A program made the translations under genes and the position numbers. Under the pieces are notes generated by a model. It was not told the DNA's origin, did no database searches, and saw only the letters and a list, made by a program, of their open reading frames with translations. Below are positions 24,635-33,774 of a stretch of DNA of 64,000 nucleotides, in pieces (positions within the stretch are counted from its first letter, which is position 1; each line of letters opens with the position of its first letter). The DNA is from Polyangiaceae bacterium (GTDB lineage Bacteria > Myxococcota_A > Polyangia > Polyangiales > Polyangiaceae), in contig JACKEA010000001.1 in assembly GCA_020633235.1 (NCBI GenBank), positions 372,001 through 436,000 of the forward strand, written 5' to 3'.

Positions 24635-27366
24635 GGCGAAAGCTCCATCTCGAAATCGATGCCGCCGGGCGGCACCTCGAGCGTCACGGAAGTGCCGCTC
24701 ACGTCCACGTTCTGCCCCCCGGCTGACAGCGATGCAATCGCGCGCCCGGGAGGCGCCGTGAGAGTGAGGCTGCGCGCGCTGCTTCCCGACGGGCGATAGC
24801 TGCCGCTCACGCGGCCGTGGTCGATGGTCACGCTCACCAGCCGCGTGGCGAGCGCCAGCGGATGCGTGCCTTCCCGCGGCGTGATGCTCACTCCGCTGCT
24901 GATGGCCTCGACGCCCGCGATGCGAATCGCGGCAAAGAGCGGCATCGCGTGGGCGTTTGCGTTCTGTACTGGGAAGTCGGTCATGGGCGTGACTTGGCTC
25001 TTCCAGGTGCGCCCGCTCTGGGCGCTCACGCCGTCCGGGCCGCTCCAGATGCCGTACCACACGTCCGGGAACGCCTGCGCGTGGGCCGCCATCGTGTTTC
25101 GCGTGAAGTGCCGCCAGGCGCGCTCCGGGTCGGATAGACTGTAGCCCCAGGTGAGCGGCGCGCTGATCGCCGGCCACACCTGGCCGCCGGGAAGCAGCGT
25201 GGCACCGATGGGCGAGGGATCGTCGAGCTTCTCGGCGATGGTGCTCACCAACGTGTCGCGCTGAACGTCGTTCTCGAAGGTGTCGCCAATCAGGGCCCAG
25301 ATCTGTGACTCCAGGTTGATCGTGTTTTCGTAGGCGGGCTTGCCGTCGCCGAAGTAGGCCCGGTAGAAGAATTTACCGTTGTAGGTTTTTGTCAGGGCGG
25401 CGCGGAACCCCGCGACCCGCTCGCGGATCTCCGCGGCCAGTGCCGGCTGGCGCACGTCCAGGAGATCGGCAATGCGCGGCAGCACGGCCACGGCCATCTG
25501 CGTGTTGGGGACGCTCTCCCCCTTTTCCACCGCCAGGTTCCGGTCCTTCGCCTCTTGGACGATGCCGTCGCTCCAGTCTCCGGTGCCGATGCGGATCAGG
25601 CCGTGCTCGCCGGTGCCCACCACGTCGAACAGATGTCGGAGGGCGCCCACCAAGTGACTCTCGACCCGCGCGTCGGGCCGAGCTTCCCGCGGCCAGTACG
25701 GCGCGTGCTCGTCGAGGAAGCCGAGGTCGCCGGTCACGCTCAGGTACTCACCCAGCGCCCAGACGAAGAACAGCGGCAAGTCGCTGGGGGCGCTGTGGAT
25801 GAGGGCGCTGTCCAGCATGCCGTACCCCTGGAAGGCGTAGCTGAAGCGCTCGTCCGCGTACTGAATGCCCATGAACAAGCGCAGCTCGTCCTTGGCCAGC
25901 TCGGGGTCGGTGTACACCAGCGGCAGGGCGAACAGGCCGAGGTCACGGGCGGCGCCATCCGCGCCGTGGAGATAGAGGTAGGCGGAGCCTTGCGGTACGA
26001 CGTGCCCCTGCCAGTAGTCGCGATAGCCGACGCTGGTCTCCATTTGGTACGCGTGCCACGCGAGCTCGCGGCCGAGCTCCGGTGCATCGGGAGCCGCGAA
26101 GGAGAGCAGCCGTGGGCGCAGTGCATCGGCGTAAGCGTCCGCCGCGTGAAAGCTCGGATCGGAAAAACGCGGGTCGTCCACCGGGTCGTCTCCAGCGCGG
26201 GCGTAGCCGTAGACGAAGCGCAGCGTCTTCGACTCTCCCGGCGCCAGCGTGAGCACGCTCTTCATCACGAACAGGTGCGGCTGCCCCAGACCGTTTGCTT
26301 CGCTGACGATGCCCTGAGCGAGCCCCACGCCGGGGAGGTCCTGTTCCACGGCCGCGGGGGCGGCGGGACCGCCGCCCCCGAAGAAGGCGGCCTTGTCCAC
26401 GAACACGTCGCTCACGTCCCCGAGGGCCGCCAGCAACAAGGGAGAATTCGCCCAGTGGTCCACGGCGCTCGGCTCCCCTTTGGGGATGCGCGGCTCCGAG
26501 CCGGCCCAGGCGCGGGTGACCATCAGCCGGCGCTCGCCGGCGTCGAAGCGCACGGTCTCGTCGAACAGGGCGTTTCTGCCGTCACGCGTGTCGCGGGCGT
26601 TCTGGGGCGCGAGCTTCAAGGAGGAGCCGCTCACCAGCCAGTTGATCTCGATCGGCCGCCGCGCCACGTCCCAGTACTCCCAGTGAGTGAGCGTCTTTGG
26701 CGTGTCGCCGGTGTTCTCCAGGGTGACGTCGCTCACCACGACGGGGGCCGAGCCCGGTGGCGCCGCTGTCACGCGGCGCGCGCGGACGCCGCGGTACTCG
26801 AGGCTGGTCTCGCCGTAGCCCATGCCGAAGCGCCGCGTCGTGCGCGCGCCGTCGGGACGAAAGCGGTACGCCGTGCACCACGACTCCGTGCCGTCACTGA
26901 GCCAGCCGAAGCCACCGGCCCACGCCTGTTGCGACTCGTCGAGCTCGTTCAAGTACTCCACCCCGCGGTCCTGCGTCACGACTTCCACCATGCCGTCGTT
27001 CGAGAGCATGGCGTTGACGCGACGATTGCCGAAGGCCGCGAAGTGGTCTCGGCGCTCGACGGGATTTCCGGCTTCGTCCGTCTCCGTGAGGGGCCACGCG
27101 GCGCGCGGGTCGGCGTGCTGGTCCAGCTGGTAGTCGTAGGCCACGAGGCCCCGCGCGTCGACGCTCCACTGACCGAAGCTGCCGCTCCCGGTGGTGCACG
27201 CGACTTGGGTTTCAGGGTGCGCCAGATCCGGAGCCGCACAGTGCTCCGGAGGGGGCACCCAGGGGACGTCTCCCGCCGCCGCGGGACGCGCAGGTTCGTC
27301 CGTGCCGCAGGCCGCGGCGAGCCAACAAAAAAGAAATGCGGCGAAGGGCGGACGGGAGGGCTTCAC
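24631..27366 (-). CDS. GH94/GH36-like glycoside hydrolase or phosphorylase, lipoprotein
   Basis: 911 aa, GTG start overlapping the preceding stop (GTGA). The N-terminal FLFCWLAAACG is a good lipobox, so the protein is anchored in an envelope membrane. The N-terminal half resembles the beta-sandwich that precedes GH94/GH36-type catalytic domains (HWEYWDVARRP, FVYGYA). The helical C-terminal half contains GTGDWSDGI near residue 594, equivalent to the GDWNDG motif whose Asp is the general acid of cellobiose phosphorylases. Later comes WPAISAPLTWGYS. It may cleave or phosphorolyse beta-linked oligosaccharides; an exported phosphorylase would be odd, so hydrolysis is a real alternative. The partner gene upstream is a lipoprotein with a propeller-like fold. 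Confidence 0.8.
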   Translation of the reverse strand: MKPSRPPFAAFLFCWLAAACGTDEPARPAAAGDVPWVPPPEHCAAPDLAHPETQVACTTGSGSFGQWSVDARGLVAYDYQLDQHADPRAAWPLTETDEAGNPVERRDHFAAFGNRRVNAMLSNDGMVEVVTQDRGVEYLNELDESQQAWAGGFGWLSDGTESWCTAYRFRPDGARTTRRFGMGYGETSLEYRGVRARRVTAAPPGSAPVVVSDVTLENTGDTPKTLTHWEYWDVARRPIEINWLVSGSSLKLAPQNARDTRDGRNALFDETVRFDAGERRLMVTRAWAGSEPRIPKGEPSAVDHWANSPLLLAALGDVSDVFVDKAAFFGGGGPAAPAAVEQDLPGVGLAQGIVSEANGLGQPHLFVMKSVLTLAPGESKTLRFVYGYARAGDDPVDDPRFSDPSFHAADAYADALRPRLLSFAAPDAPELGRELAWHAYQMETSVGYRDYWQGHVVPQGSAYLYLHGADGAARDLGLFALPLVYTDPELAKDELRLFMGIQYADERFSYAFQGYGMLDSALIHSAPSDLPLFFVWALGEYLSVTGDLGFLDEHAPYWPREARPDARVESHLVGALRHLFDVVGTGEHGLIRIGTGDWSDGIVQEAKDRNLAVEKGESVPNTQMAVAVLPRIADLLDVRQPALAAEIRERVAGFRAALTKTYNGKFFYRAYFGDGKPAYENTINLESQIWALIGDTFENDVQRDTLVSTIAEKLDDPSPIGATLLPGGQVWPAISAPLTWGYSLSDPERAWRHFTRNTMAAHAQAFPDVWYGIWSGPDGVSAQSGRTWKSQVTPMTDFPVQNANAHAMPLFAAIRIAGVEAISSGVSITPREGTHPLALATRLVSVTIDHGRVSGSYRPSGSSARSLTLTAPPGRAIASLSAGGQNVDVSGTSVTLEVPPGGIDFEMELSP

Positions 27367-28595
27367 GGTAGCTTCAACGTGGTCCGATAGATCAACGTCG
27401 GGTTCTGCTGCCCGTCCAGCCAGCTCCGATCCGGACCATCCAGCGGCGACGTGTAGTTGTAGACGAGGAAGCTCCGGTCCTCGAGGGGCAGCGCGCTGGC
27501 GAAACAGGTGTCGCCGCGGCCGGGGAGATCGAGCACGAAGGTGACCGTCAACGCTACGGGGTCCACTTTCCACAGGGAGCAGCGCTTGGGAGTCTTCCAG
27601 TACGTGGCTTCGTACTCGGCGGACTGGTCGGGTATCGGGTCGCTCCGGTGGAAGAGATCGTAGTTGCCGTCGTTCGCGAGCTGACGCCGGCCGATGAGAT
27701 AGACGTCCGACCCGCTCTGGAACAACAGCGGCGAGTCGTACTTCTTGGGATCCGCGGCGCACTTCCAGTCTCCCCAGGCGCCGGCTTCCGCACGGCAGAT
27801 GCGCGAGCCCCAGCCGAGCTCGTCCCCCGCTTCGTTGCGGCTGACGGCGACCACGCTGCCGTCGTCCAGGAAGGCGAAGTCCGTCTCCGATCCTCCGCTG
27901 TGGAGCACGATGGGCTGATCTTTCACCACGGGCTCGAAGTGCTCGCCGTCTTCGGTCTTCAGCCAGTAGACGTCGATGCGCTCCTGGTCGTTCTCGTAGA
28001 TGTTCTCGCCGCCGGTGTAGCCGATGAGATAGCCGGTGCCGTCGATGTTGCGGGCGCGCCAGGGGATGAATCCGGGCTCGAAGATGTCCTTCGGGACGCT
28101 CCAATGGCCGGGCTTGCCACACACGGTGTACTTGGCGCCCTGGGGCTCGAAGGCGAGGGCGTTGGTCCCGAGCACGGCGAAGTAGAGGATGAGCCGGCCA
28201 CCCACCACCAAGAAGCGCGGCTCGCGCAAGTCCGTGTCCATCGCGAGCTTGGTCTCGAAGCGCCAGTGCAGCTGGTCTTCGCTGCTGACCACGTACAGCA
28301 CGGTGTCGGTGCCCGCGAAGTGGTGCGGCGCCGTGCGAAACGCGAAGTACAAGCGACCGCGGTACCAGGCGATGTCGAGGTTGTTGTGGGACACCTGAGA
28401 CACCACCTGCGGCGGCATCCCGGAGTTCGGCACGACGGTGATGGGTGGTGAATAGGCGGGGCCGGCGGAAGGCGCTGCGCCGCAAGCTTCGGTGAGGCGA
28501 TCGCAGATCGGCACTTCCGGAGGCGCGATCGGTTCGTCTTCGCCGCATCCGGCCACAAGCAACGCCAGCGCGAGCCAGCGGGGCGAAACGCTCAT
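27363..28595 (-). CDS. Lipoprotein, glycosidase-like propeller (function unknown)
   Basis: 410 aa. The signal peptide ends in the lipobox LLVAGC (Cys 17). The body has repeated strands of the type seen in five-bladed propellers of GH43/GH32-like or DUF4185-like proteins: DIAWYRGRLYFAFRTAP, DLREPRFLVVGGRLILYFAV, GYLIGYTGGENIY, VYLIGRRQL. Catalytic acids cannot be assigned with confidence. The 3' end overlaps the GTG of the GH94-like gene, so they are translated together and probably act on the same extracellular glycan. It follows the carboxylase alpha gene by 16 bp. Similar propeller-like lipoproteins occur at 61226 and 63138. Confidence 0.7.
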   Translation of the reverse strand: MSVSPRWLALALLVAGCGEDEPIAPPEVPICDRLTEACGAAPSAGPAYSPPITVVPNSGMPPQVVSQVSHNNLDIAWYRGRLYFAFRTAPHHFAGTDTVLYVVSSEDQLHWRFETKLAMDTDLREPRFLVVGGRLILYFAVLGTNALAFEPQGAKYTVCGKPGHWSVPKDIFEPGFIPWRARNIDGTGYLIGYTGGENIYENDQERIDVYWLKTEDGEHFEPVVKDQPIVLHSGGSETDFAFLDDGSVVAVSRNEAGDELGWGSRICRAEAGAWGDWKCAADPKKYDSPLLFQSGSDVYLIGRRQLANDGNYDLFHRSDPIPDQSAEYEATYWKTPKRCSLWKVDPVALTVTFVLDLPGRGDTCFASALPLEDRSFLVYNYTSPLDGPDRSWLDGQQNPTLIYRTTLKLP

Positions 28596-28611
28596 GGCGC
28601 GAAGTGTACGC

Positions 28612-30588
28612 TCACTCTTCGCTGCTCACCACGGCGAGAACGGCGTCTGCTTCGACCTGCTCGCCCTCGCTCACCAGAAGCTGGCGCACGACGCCGCTCT
28701 CCGGAGCCTTGACGGAATGTTCCATCTTCATGGCTTCGAGCACCACCAAGACCTGCCCCATTTCCACTGCATCGCCCTCGGCCACGGCGAGCTTCACGAC
28801 CTTGCCGGGCATGGGAGCGACGCAGGCACCGGGGGCAACCTCGATCTCCGGCTCCGGAAAGCGCGGGAGCTCGAGGAACGCGACGGAGCCTTCCACGCCG
28901 TGGGCGTAGACGTGATCTCCCGCGCGAATCACGCGCCACGTGTGGCGTACGCCGTCGCCGTCTTCGAAGCTGACCTCGGGACCCTCGACGGAGACGTTGC
29001 GGAGCGTGGAGTGGAGCTCCCCGACGTGGACGCTCAGACTGCCGTCGGGGCGCGGCGTGTACTCCACGCGCTGCACGCCGGACTCACGTCGGAGCTCCAC
29101 CCACTCCGGAGCGAAGCGGTTGTTGCGAAAGCCCGGCGACAGGGCGGGCAGCACGTCCCGGCTCGACTGTCGTGCGTGGCGGCCCTCGAGCGCCACGGCG
29201 ATGGCGCCCAGTGCGGTGGGATCCGGCGCGTCGGTTTCCGGGCTCGACAAGTGCTCGTCGATGAAATGGGTGTGGGTGTTGCCGCTTGCGAACTCCTCGT
29301 GCCCCAGAACACGGAGCAAGAAGGCGCGATTCGTCACCACGCCCTGGAGGCTGAGCTTCGAGAGGGCACCCCGCATCTTCTGGATCGCTTCCGGTCGAGA
29401 GGGCGCCCAGGTGATCACCTTGGCGATCATGGGGTCGTAGTGGATGCCGATCTCCGTGCCCGCTTCGACGCCGGTATCGACCCGCAAATCGGGCATTTCG
29501 GGGAAGTGGAAGTCCACGACCTTGCCGGTCGTGGGCAAGAAGCCGTTGTCCGCGTCTTCCGCGTACAAGCGGCATTCGACGGCGGCGCCGTTCATGCGTA
29601 GGTCTTCCTGACGGAAGGACAGCGCGTGGCCCTGCGCCACCAGGAGCTGCTCCCTCACGATGTCGATACCGGTGACGGCTTCGGTGATCGGATGCTCCAC
29701 CTGCAGGCGCGTGTTGACCTCCAGGAAGTAGAACTTGCGGTCCGGCCCCAGGATGAACTCCACGGTTCCCGCGCTCTGGTAGTCCACCGCCTTGCCCACG
29801 GCCACGGCGGCTCGCCCCATCTCGTCACGAAGCGCCGCGTCCAGCGCGGGGGAGGGAGTCTCTTCGATGATCTTCTGATGCCGTCGCTGAATGCTGCACT
29901 CGCGCTCGAACAGGTGCACCAGGTTGCCGTGGGCGTCCCCGAGGATCTGGATCTCCACGTGGCGCGGACGTTCGATGTACTTCTCGATCAGGAGCGTGTC
30001 GTTGCCGAAGGAGCTCTTGGCCTCGCGCTTGGCGCCCTCGATGGCGGCTTCCAGCTCGGCGTCGTCGTGCACGACGCGCATGCCCTTGCCCCCACCCCCC
30101 GCGCTGGCCTTGACCAAAATCGGAAAGCCGATGCGTCGTGCTTCCGCGGACAGGCCCTGGACAGTCTGATCCTCGGCACTTCCTCCCGGAATCACGGGAA
30201 CACCGGCCTTGGCGACGATCGCCTTCGCCTCGCGCTTGAGGCCCATGTCGCGGATGGCGCGGGGCGACGGCCCGACGAAGGTGATGCCGGCGCTGGCGCA
30301 GGCTTCGGCGAGCTCCGCGTTCTCCGCCAGGAACCCGAAGCCAGGGTGAATGGCGTTGGCGCGCGTCCGCTTGGCTGCGTCCACGATCTTGTCGATGCGC
30401 AGGTAGCTCTCGGCGCTGGAGGCCGGGCCGATGCGCACCGCGCGATCCGCGCTGCGAACGAACGGGGCGCCTTCGTCCGCGTCGGAGAACACCGCCACGG
30501 TGGAGATGCCCATGGCGCGAGCCGTGCGCTGAATACGCGCAGCGATCTCGCCCCGGTTCGCGATCAAGAGCGTGAATGCGCCTGTCAT
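28612..30588 (-). CDS. Biotin-dependent acyl-CoA carboxylase, alpha subunit (BC-BCCP)
   Basis: 658 aa. The biotin carboxylase part (about 1-450) begins LLIANRGEIAARI and has the ATP-grasp loop KASAGGGGKGMRVV, ECSIQRRHQKIIEE and FLEVNTRLQVEHP. A linker domain follows. The C-terminal BCCP domain has the biotinylation site EAMKMEH near residue 618. The arrangement is that of methylcrotonyl-, propionyl- or geranyl-CoA carboxylase alpha subunits. No beta subunit is next to it; the carboxyltransferase gene at 43139-44752 is the only candidate in the window. It is the first gene of a six-gene operon and diverges from the flavin reductase gene. Confidence 0.93.
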   Translation of the reverse strand: MTGAFTLLIANRGEIAARIQRTARAMGISTVAVFSDADEGAPFVRSADRAVRIGPASSAESYLRIDKIVDAAKRTRANAIHPGFGFLAENAELAEACASAGITFVGPSPRAIRDMGLKREAKAIVAKAGVPVIPGGSAEDQTVQGLSAEARRIGFPILVKASAGGGGKGMRVVHDDAELEAAIEGAKREAKSSFGNDTLLIEKYIERPRHVEIQILGDAHGNLVHLFERECSIQRRHQKIIEETPSPALDAALRDEMGRAAVAVGKAVDYQSAGTVEFILGPDRKFYFLEVNTRLQVEHPITEAVTGIDIVREQLLVAQGHALSFRQEDLRMNGAAVECRLYAEDADNGFLPTTGKVVDFHFPEMPDLRVDTGVEAGTEIGIHYDPMIAKVITWAPSRPEAIQKMRGALSKLSLQGVVTNRAFLLRVLGHEEFASGNTHTHFIDEHLSSPETDAPDPTALGAIAVALEGRHARQSSRDVLPALSPGFRNNRFAPEWVELRRESGVQRVEYTPRPDGSLSVHVGELHSTLRNVSVEGPEVSFEDGDGVRHTWRVIRAGDHVYAHGVEGSVAFLELPRFPEPEIEVAPGACVAPMPGKVVKLAVAEGDAVEMGQVLVVLEAMKMEHSVKAPESGVVRQLLVSEGEQVEADAVLAVVSSEE

Positions 30589-30653
30589 TTCGCGGCGGAG
30601 GCTACCACGGGGCCCCGTTGCGTTGGGTCGCTGCGTGCTATAAAGGGGCGCGC

Positions 30654-31355
30654 ATGGTGGCTGACGAAGCCGGAGTCGTTGCGGAGCTGATCTCGGCGCG
30701 AAGCCTGTCCCCCAGAGTGAAACACCTGGTGCTGCGTTCCGTGGGCGAAACGCCCTTCGAGTGGCAAGCCGGACAGCACGTGGAGCTCTCCATTCCGTCC
30801 ATTGGGTCCCAGGCCCAGCCCTATTCCATCGCGTCGGCGCCCAACGTCGAGCGGCCTGGAGAGTTCGAGCTGGCCGTGTCTCGCGGTGGAGACGTGGAGG
30901 AGCTGCCGGTAGGTCTCCAGCTCGAGGTGCGGGGACCACGGGGCGCGTTCTTGAGGCGTTCGACGGCGGACACCCCGACGCTGTTCGTGGCCAACGGAAC
31001 GGGCGTGGCGCCGGTGCGGGCCATGCTCCAGGAAGAGTTCAAGAACGGCAATTCCGCCAATGTGGTGCTGCTGTTCGGCTGCCGCAGCGAGATGGACCTC
31101 TTGTGGCGAGCAGAGCTGGAGGCTCTGGCGGAAGAGCACCCGCGCTTTCGCTTCGAGCCGACGCTTTCCCGTCCGACCAACGGCTGGACCGGGCGTCGCG
31201 GCTACGTGCAGGAGCACCTCGCGGAGCTGGTGGCCACGCTGGCCGAGCCCGACGTCTACGTGTGCGGGCTCACGGAGATGGTCACGGATTGCGTGGGTCG
31301 CCTCACGTCCGAGCACGGCATTACGAGCGAACGCATCGTGACCGAGAAGTACTGA
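30654..31355 (+). CDS. FAD/NAD(P)-binding ferredoxin-reductase-like protein
   Basis: 233 aa from the ATG at 30654, preceded by AAAGGGG. The FAD part has the pattern QPYSIASAP near residues 53-61, and the NAD part has FVANGTGVAPVRAML near 110-124 and YVCGLTEMV near the end. This is the FNR fold of phenol-hydroxylase-reductase and Hcp-reductase types, but without the C-terminal or N-terminal 2Fe-2S domain. It would pass electrons from NAD(P)H through FAD to an unknown partner such as a haem or iron-sulphur protein. It diverges from the carboxylase alpha gene, with 65 bp between them, and ends exactly where the convergent DUF4190-like gene ends. Confidence 0.85.
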   Translation: MVADEAGVVAELISARSLSPRVKHLVLRSVGETPFEWQAGQHVELSIPSIGSQAQPYSIASAPNVERPGEFELAVSRGGDVEELPVGLQLEVRGPRGAFLRRSTADTPTLFVANGTGVAPVRAMLQEEFKNGNSANVVLLFGCRSEMDLLWRAELEALAEEHPRFRFEPTLSRPTNGWTGRRGYVQEHLAELVATLAEPDVYVCGLTEMVTDCVGRLTSEHGITSERIVTEKY

Positions 31356-31784
31356 TCACGGCCCGGACAGAAGTCCGACGCCCATCAGTCCGAAGAAGAA
31401 CACGATCATCACCAAGTTGAGGATCAAGAACAGCGCGTTGATGACCAGCGCTGCGATCGCCAGCCCCTTGCCCTGGTAGCGTTGCGGCTCGTTGTTGCAG
31501 CGGTTGATGGACACGAACCCCAGCACCAGGCCGACGATATTGGCGGCCAGGGCCACCGGACCGCAGCAGAAGTAGACAGGCACACTCACGATGCCGAGCA
31601 CCAGAGCGATGATGCCCATCGGCTCGGTTTGGGTGCCGCCGGTGGGGTTGCCGGGAGTGTAGGGGTTCACGCCCGGGGGCAGCGCCGTGCCCCAACCCCC
31701 GACCGGTCCTTGCGGTGGTGCTCCAGGCGGAGCGCCCCAACCCTGGGGGCCACCGGGAGGAGCGCCTGGCGGGGGCGGCTGCAT
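31356..31784 (-). CDS. DUF4190-like two-helix membrane protein
   Basis: 142 aa. The first 50 residues are Pro/Gly/Gln-rich and disordered. Two hydrophobic segments follow (ALVLGIVSVPVYFCCGPVAL near 60-79 and a longer one near 108-135), separated by a short conserved loop (FVSINRCNNEPQRYQGKGLA). This is the DUF4190 arrangement; function unknown. The gene lies 13 bp downstream of the glycerophosphodiesterase gene and is probably co-transcribed with it. Confidence 0.7.
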   Translation of the reverse strand: MQPPPPGAPPGGPQGWGAPPGAPPQGPVGGWGTALPPGVNPYTPGNPTGGTQTEPMGIIALVLGIVSVPVYFCCGPVALAANIVGLVLGFVSINRCNNEPQRYQGKGLAIAALVINALFLILNLVMIVFFFGLMGVGLLSGP

Positions 31785-31797
31785 CGAGATCTGGTTA

Positions 31798-32619
31798 TCA
31801 CGCCCAGAGTGCTGCGCACACGCTGGCCAGCACGTCCGGGCGATCCGACATCAAGCCATCGACGCCCAGGGCGGCGAGTCGCCGCATCTCTTCGGCGTCG
31901 TCGATGGTCCACACGTGAACCTGGACGCCGCGCGCATGCGCTTGGGACACGAAGCTCGGCGTGACGACGGTCAGGGGACCTTGGGCGACGGGCACCTGCA
32001 GCGCGTCGTAGTCGATGGCGAGGGCGCGGGTGGCGCCGGCGCGGGCCGCCGCCCAGAACAGCGTCACCTCCCGGGCGCTCGCGCTGGTCGCCACGGCGCC
32101 GCCACAAGCGCGACGAAACTCCGCCACCAGCGAGTGCTTTGCCGCGGCGATCAGCACGCGGTCCTGCAGCGAGCGCTCCTCGATGAATTGCCACATGGCG
32201 CGCGGAAGGTCCACGCCTTCGGCCTTGAGCTCCACGTTGATTCGCACCGACGCATCGAGCTCGCACAGCTCGGCGAAGGTCGGGATCCTCAGGCCCTTGC
32301 CGCGGAAGGGAAACGTGCGCCCGTCCTGTGACATGCGATAGCCCGCGTCCAGCCGTCGCAGTTCGTCGAAGGTGAAGTTCGCGATGTACCCGTGGCCATT
32401 CGTCGTGCGATCCAACCGCGCGTCGTGGAACACCACGATCTCTCCGTCACGGGTACGGTGAACGTCGGTTTCCAGGTGCGTGACGCCCAGGGCCAGCGCG
32501 CCGCGAAACGCCTCGATGGTGTTTTCCGGCCACAACGCCGAGCCACCGCGATGCGCGAAAGCGAGGGGACGGTCACCCTGGAGGAACGCTCGGGGGACGC
32601 TGGTGGATTGGTCCGGCAT
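31798..32619 (-). CDS. Glycerophosphodiester phosphodiesterase
   Basis: 273 aa. GDPD motifs are clear: FAHRGGSALWPENTIEAF near residues 21-38, LETDVHRTRDGEIVVFHD near 49-66, INVELKAEG near 128, and VHVWTIDDAEEMRRL near 237. The enzyme hydrolyses glycerophosphodiesters from phospholipid turnover to glycerol-3-phosphate and an alcohol. No signal peptide is visible, so it resembles the cytoplasmic UgpQ type. The gene diverges from the CxGx-repeat lipoprotein gene with only 28 bp between start codons, so promoters must extend into the neighbouring coding regions. Confidence 0.93.
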   Translation of the reverse strand: MPDQSTSVPRAFLQGDRPLAFAHRGGSALWPENTIEAFRGALALGVTHLETDVHRTRDGEIVVFHDARLDRTTNGHGYIANFTFDELRRLDAGYRMSQDGRTFPFRGKGLRIPTFAELCELDASVRINVELKAEGVDLPRAMWQFIEERSLQDRVLIAAAKHSLVAEFRRACGGAVATSASAREVTLFWAAARAGATRALAIDYDALQVPVAQGPLTVVTPSFVSQAHARGVQVHVWTIDDAEEMRRLAALGVDGLMSDRPDVLASVCAALWA

Positions 32620-32647
32620 TTGCTATCGGTCCCATCGAGGTGAACCG

Positions 32648-33736
32648 GTGAACGGATTGACGACGGTGTTCCGTGCGGCGCTGGGGGGCGCCCTCTTGAT
32701 CCTGGCTTCCAGCTGCATGGGAGGGCAGTTTGGTGCCCTGGGCGCTGCGGCGTGCCCCGCGCTGGGCTCCGGGGACCCATTGCAGTTCAACTACTCCGCC
32801 AACGCCAGTGCCAACGGCAAGGTGAAGTCTTTCGTGCTCGCCGCGCGATCGCTGATGGAGACCTCCACCAAGATGGAGGCGCTGGCGACCCAGGCGTGTC
32901 GCAACATGGGGCGTGATCTGGGCATTCCGGACCAGGCGATGACGGCTCAGAACGACGAGCCCGGCGCTTCGGCCAAGGCCGCCTGCACGGTCGTCGCGGG
33001 ACAGATCAACGCCATCCTGAGAGCGGGCATCCAGATCCAGGCGCAGGTCTCGCCGCCTCAGTGTCAAGCGAACTTCCAGGCCAAAGCGCGCTGCGAGGGT
33101 GCCTGCAGCGCGCAGGTGGACCCTGGGCAGATCGTGGCGCAGTGCGAGCCCGGCAAGCTGAGTGGCTACTGCCAAGGGCGCTGCGAGGGTCAGTGCGAGG
33201 GCGTGTGTCAGGGCCAGTGCAACGGTCAGTGTTCCGCGATGAATGCTCAGGGGCAGTGCAACGGTCAGTGCAATGGAACCTGTAACGGTGGCTGCACGGC
33301 GACCTGCCACGCCAAGTGTGAGGGCCAGTGGCAGGCACCCAAGTGCGAGGGCAGCATCACTCCCCCGAGCGCGGACGCCGAGTGCAACGCGAGCTGTAAC
33401 GCCACCGCGAACCTGCAGGCGGAGTGCACGCCGGCGCAGGTGAACGTGCAGACCAACGCGAACACCGAGATGGCCATGCGCCTGGCGACCACGCTGCGCG
33501 CGAACCTGCCCTATCTCCTGAAAGCGGAGATCGGCCTCGGCCGGCGGGTGGCTGCGGACGCGAAGGTCGTCGTGGACGTCGGCGCACAGCTGCCGAAGAT
33601 CATCGGCAACGCCGGTGCCCAAGCCGTTGCCTGTGTGGCGGCGGCGGCCCAAGCCTCCGTGCAAGCGTCGGCACGCATCAACGTCAGCATCCAGGCCAGC
33701 GCCAGCGTCAGCGGCCAGGTGGCCGGCCACAGCTGA
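32648..33736 (+). CDS. Lipoprotein with CxGx tetrapeptide repeats
   Basis: 362 aa from a GTG at 32648, with GAGG 7 nt upstream. The signal peptide ends in the lipobox LASSC. The middle (about 170-240) contains a Cys every fourth residue, with Gly and Gln/Asn/Glu between (CQGRCEGQCEGVCQGQC and similar), 20 or so Cys in all. The flanking regions are helical and Ala-rich (VACVAAAAQASVQASARINV). The function is unknown. A regular CxGx array could form stacked disulphides or bind metal. It heads an operon of five envelope and related genes running to 38720. Confidence 0.75.
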   Translation: MNGLTTVFRAALGGALLILASSCMGGQFGALGAAACPALGSGDPLQFNYSANASANGKVKSFVLAARSLMETSTKMEALATQACRNMGRDLGIPDQAMTAQNDEPGASAKAACTVVAGQINAILRAGIQIQAQVSPPQCQANFQAKARCEGACSAQVDPGQIVAQCEPGKLSGYCQGRCEGQCEGVCQGQCNGQCSAMNAQGQCNGQCNGTCNGGCTATCHAKCEGQWQAPKCEGSITPPSADAECNASCNATANLQAECTPAQVNVQTNANTEMAMRLATTLRANLPYLLKAEIGLGRRVAADAKVVVDVGAQLPKIIGNAGAQAVACVAAAAQASVQASARINVSIQASASVSGQVAGHS

Positions 33737-33774
33737 ATTTCGGCGATTTCCGCTGGCTTTTGCGAGGCCGGCGG

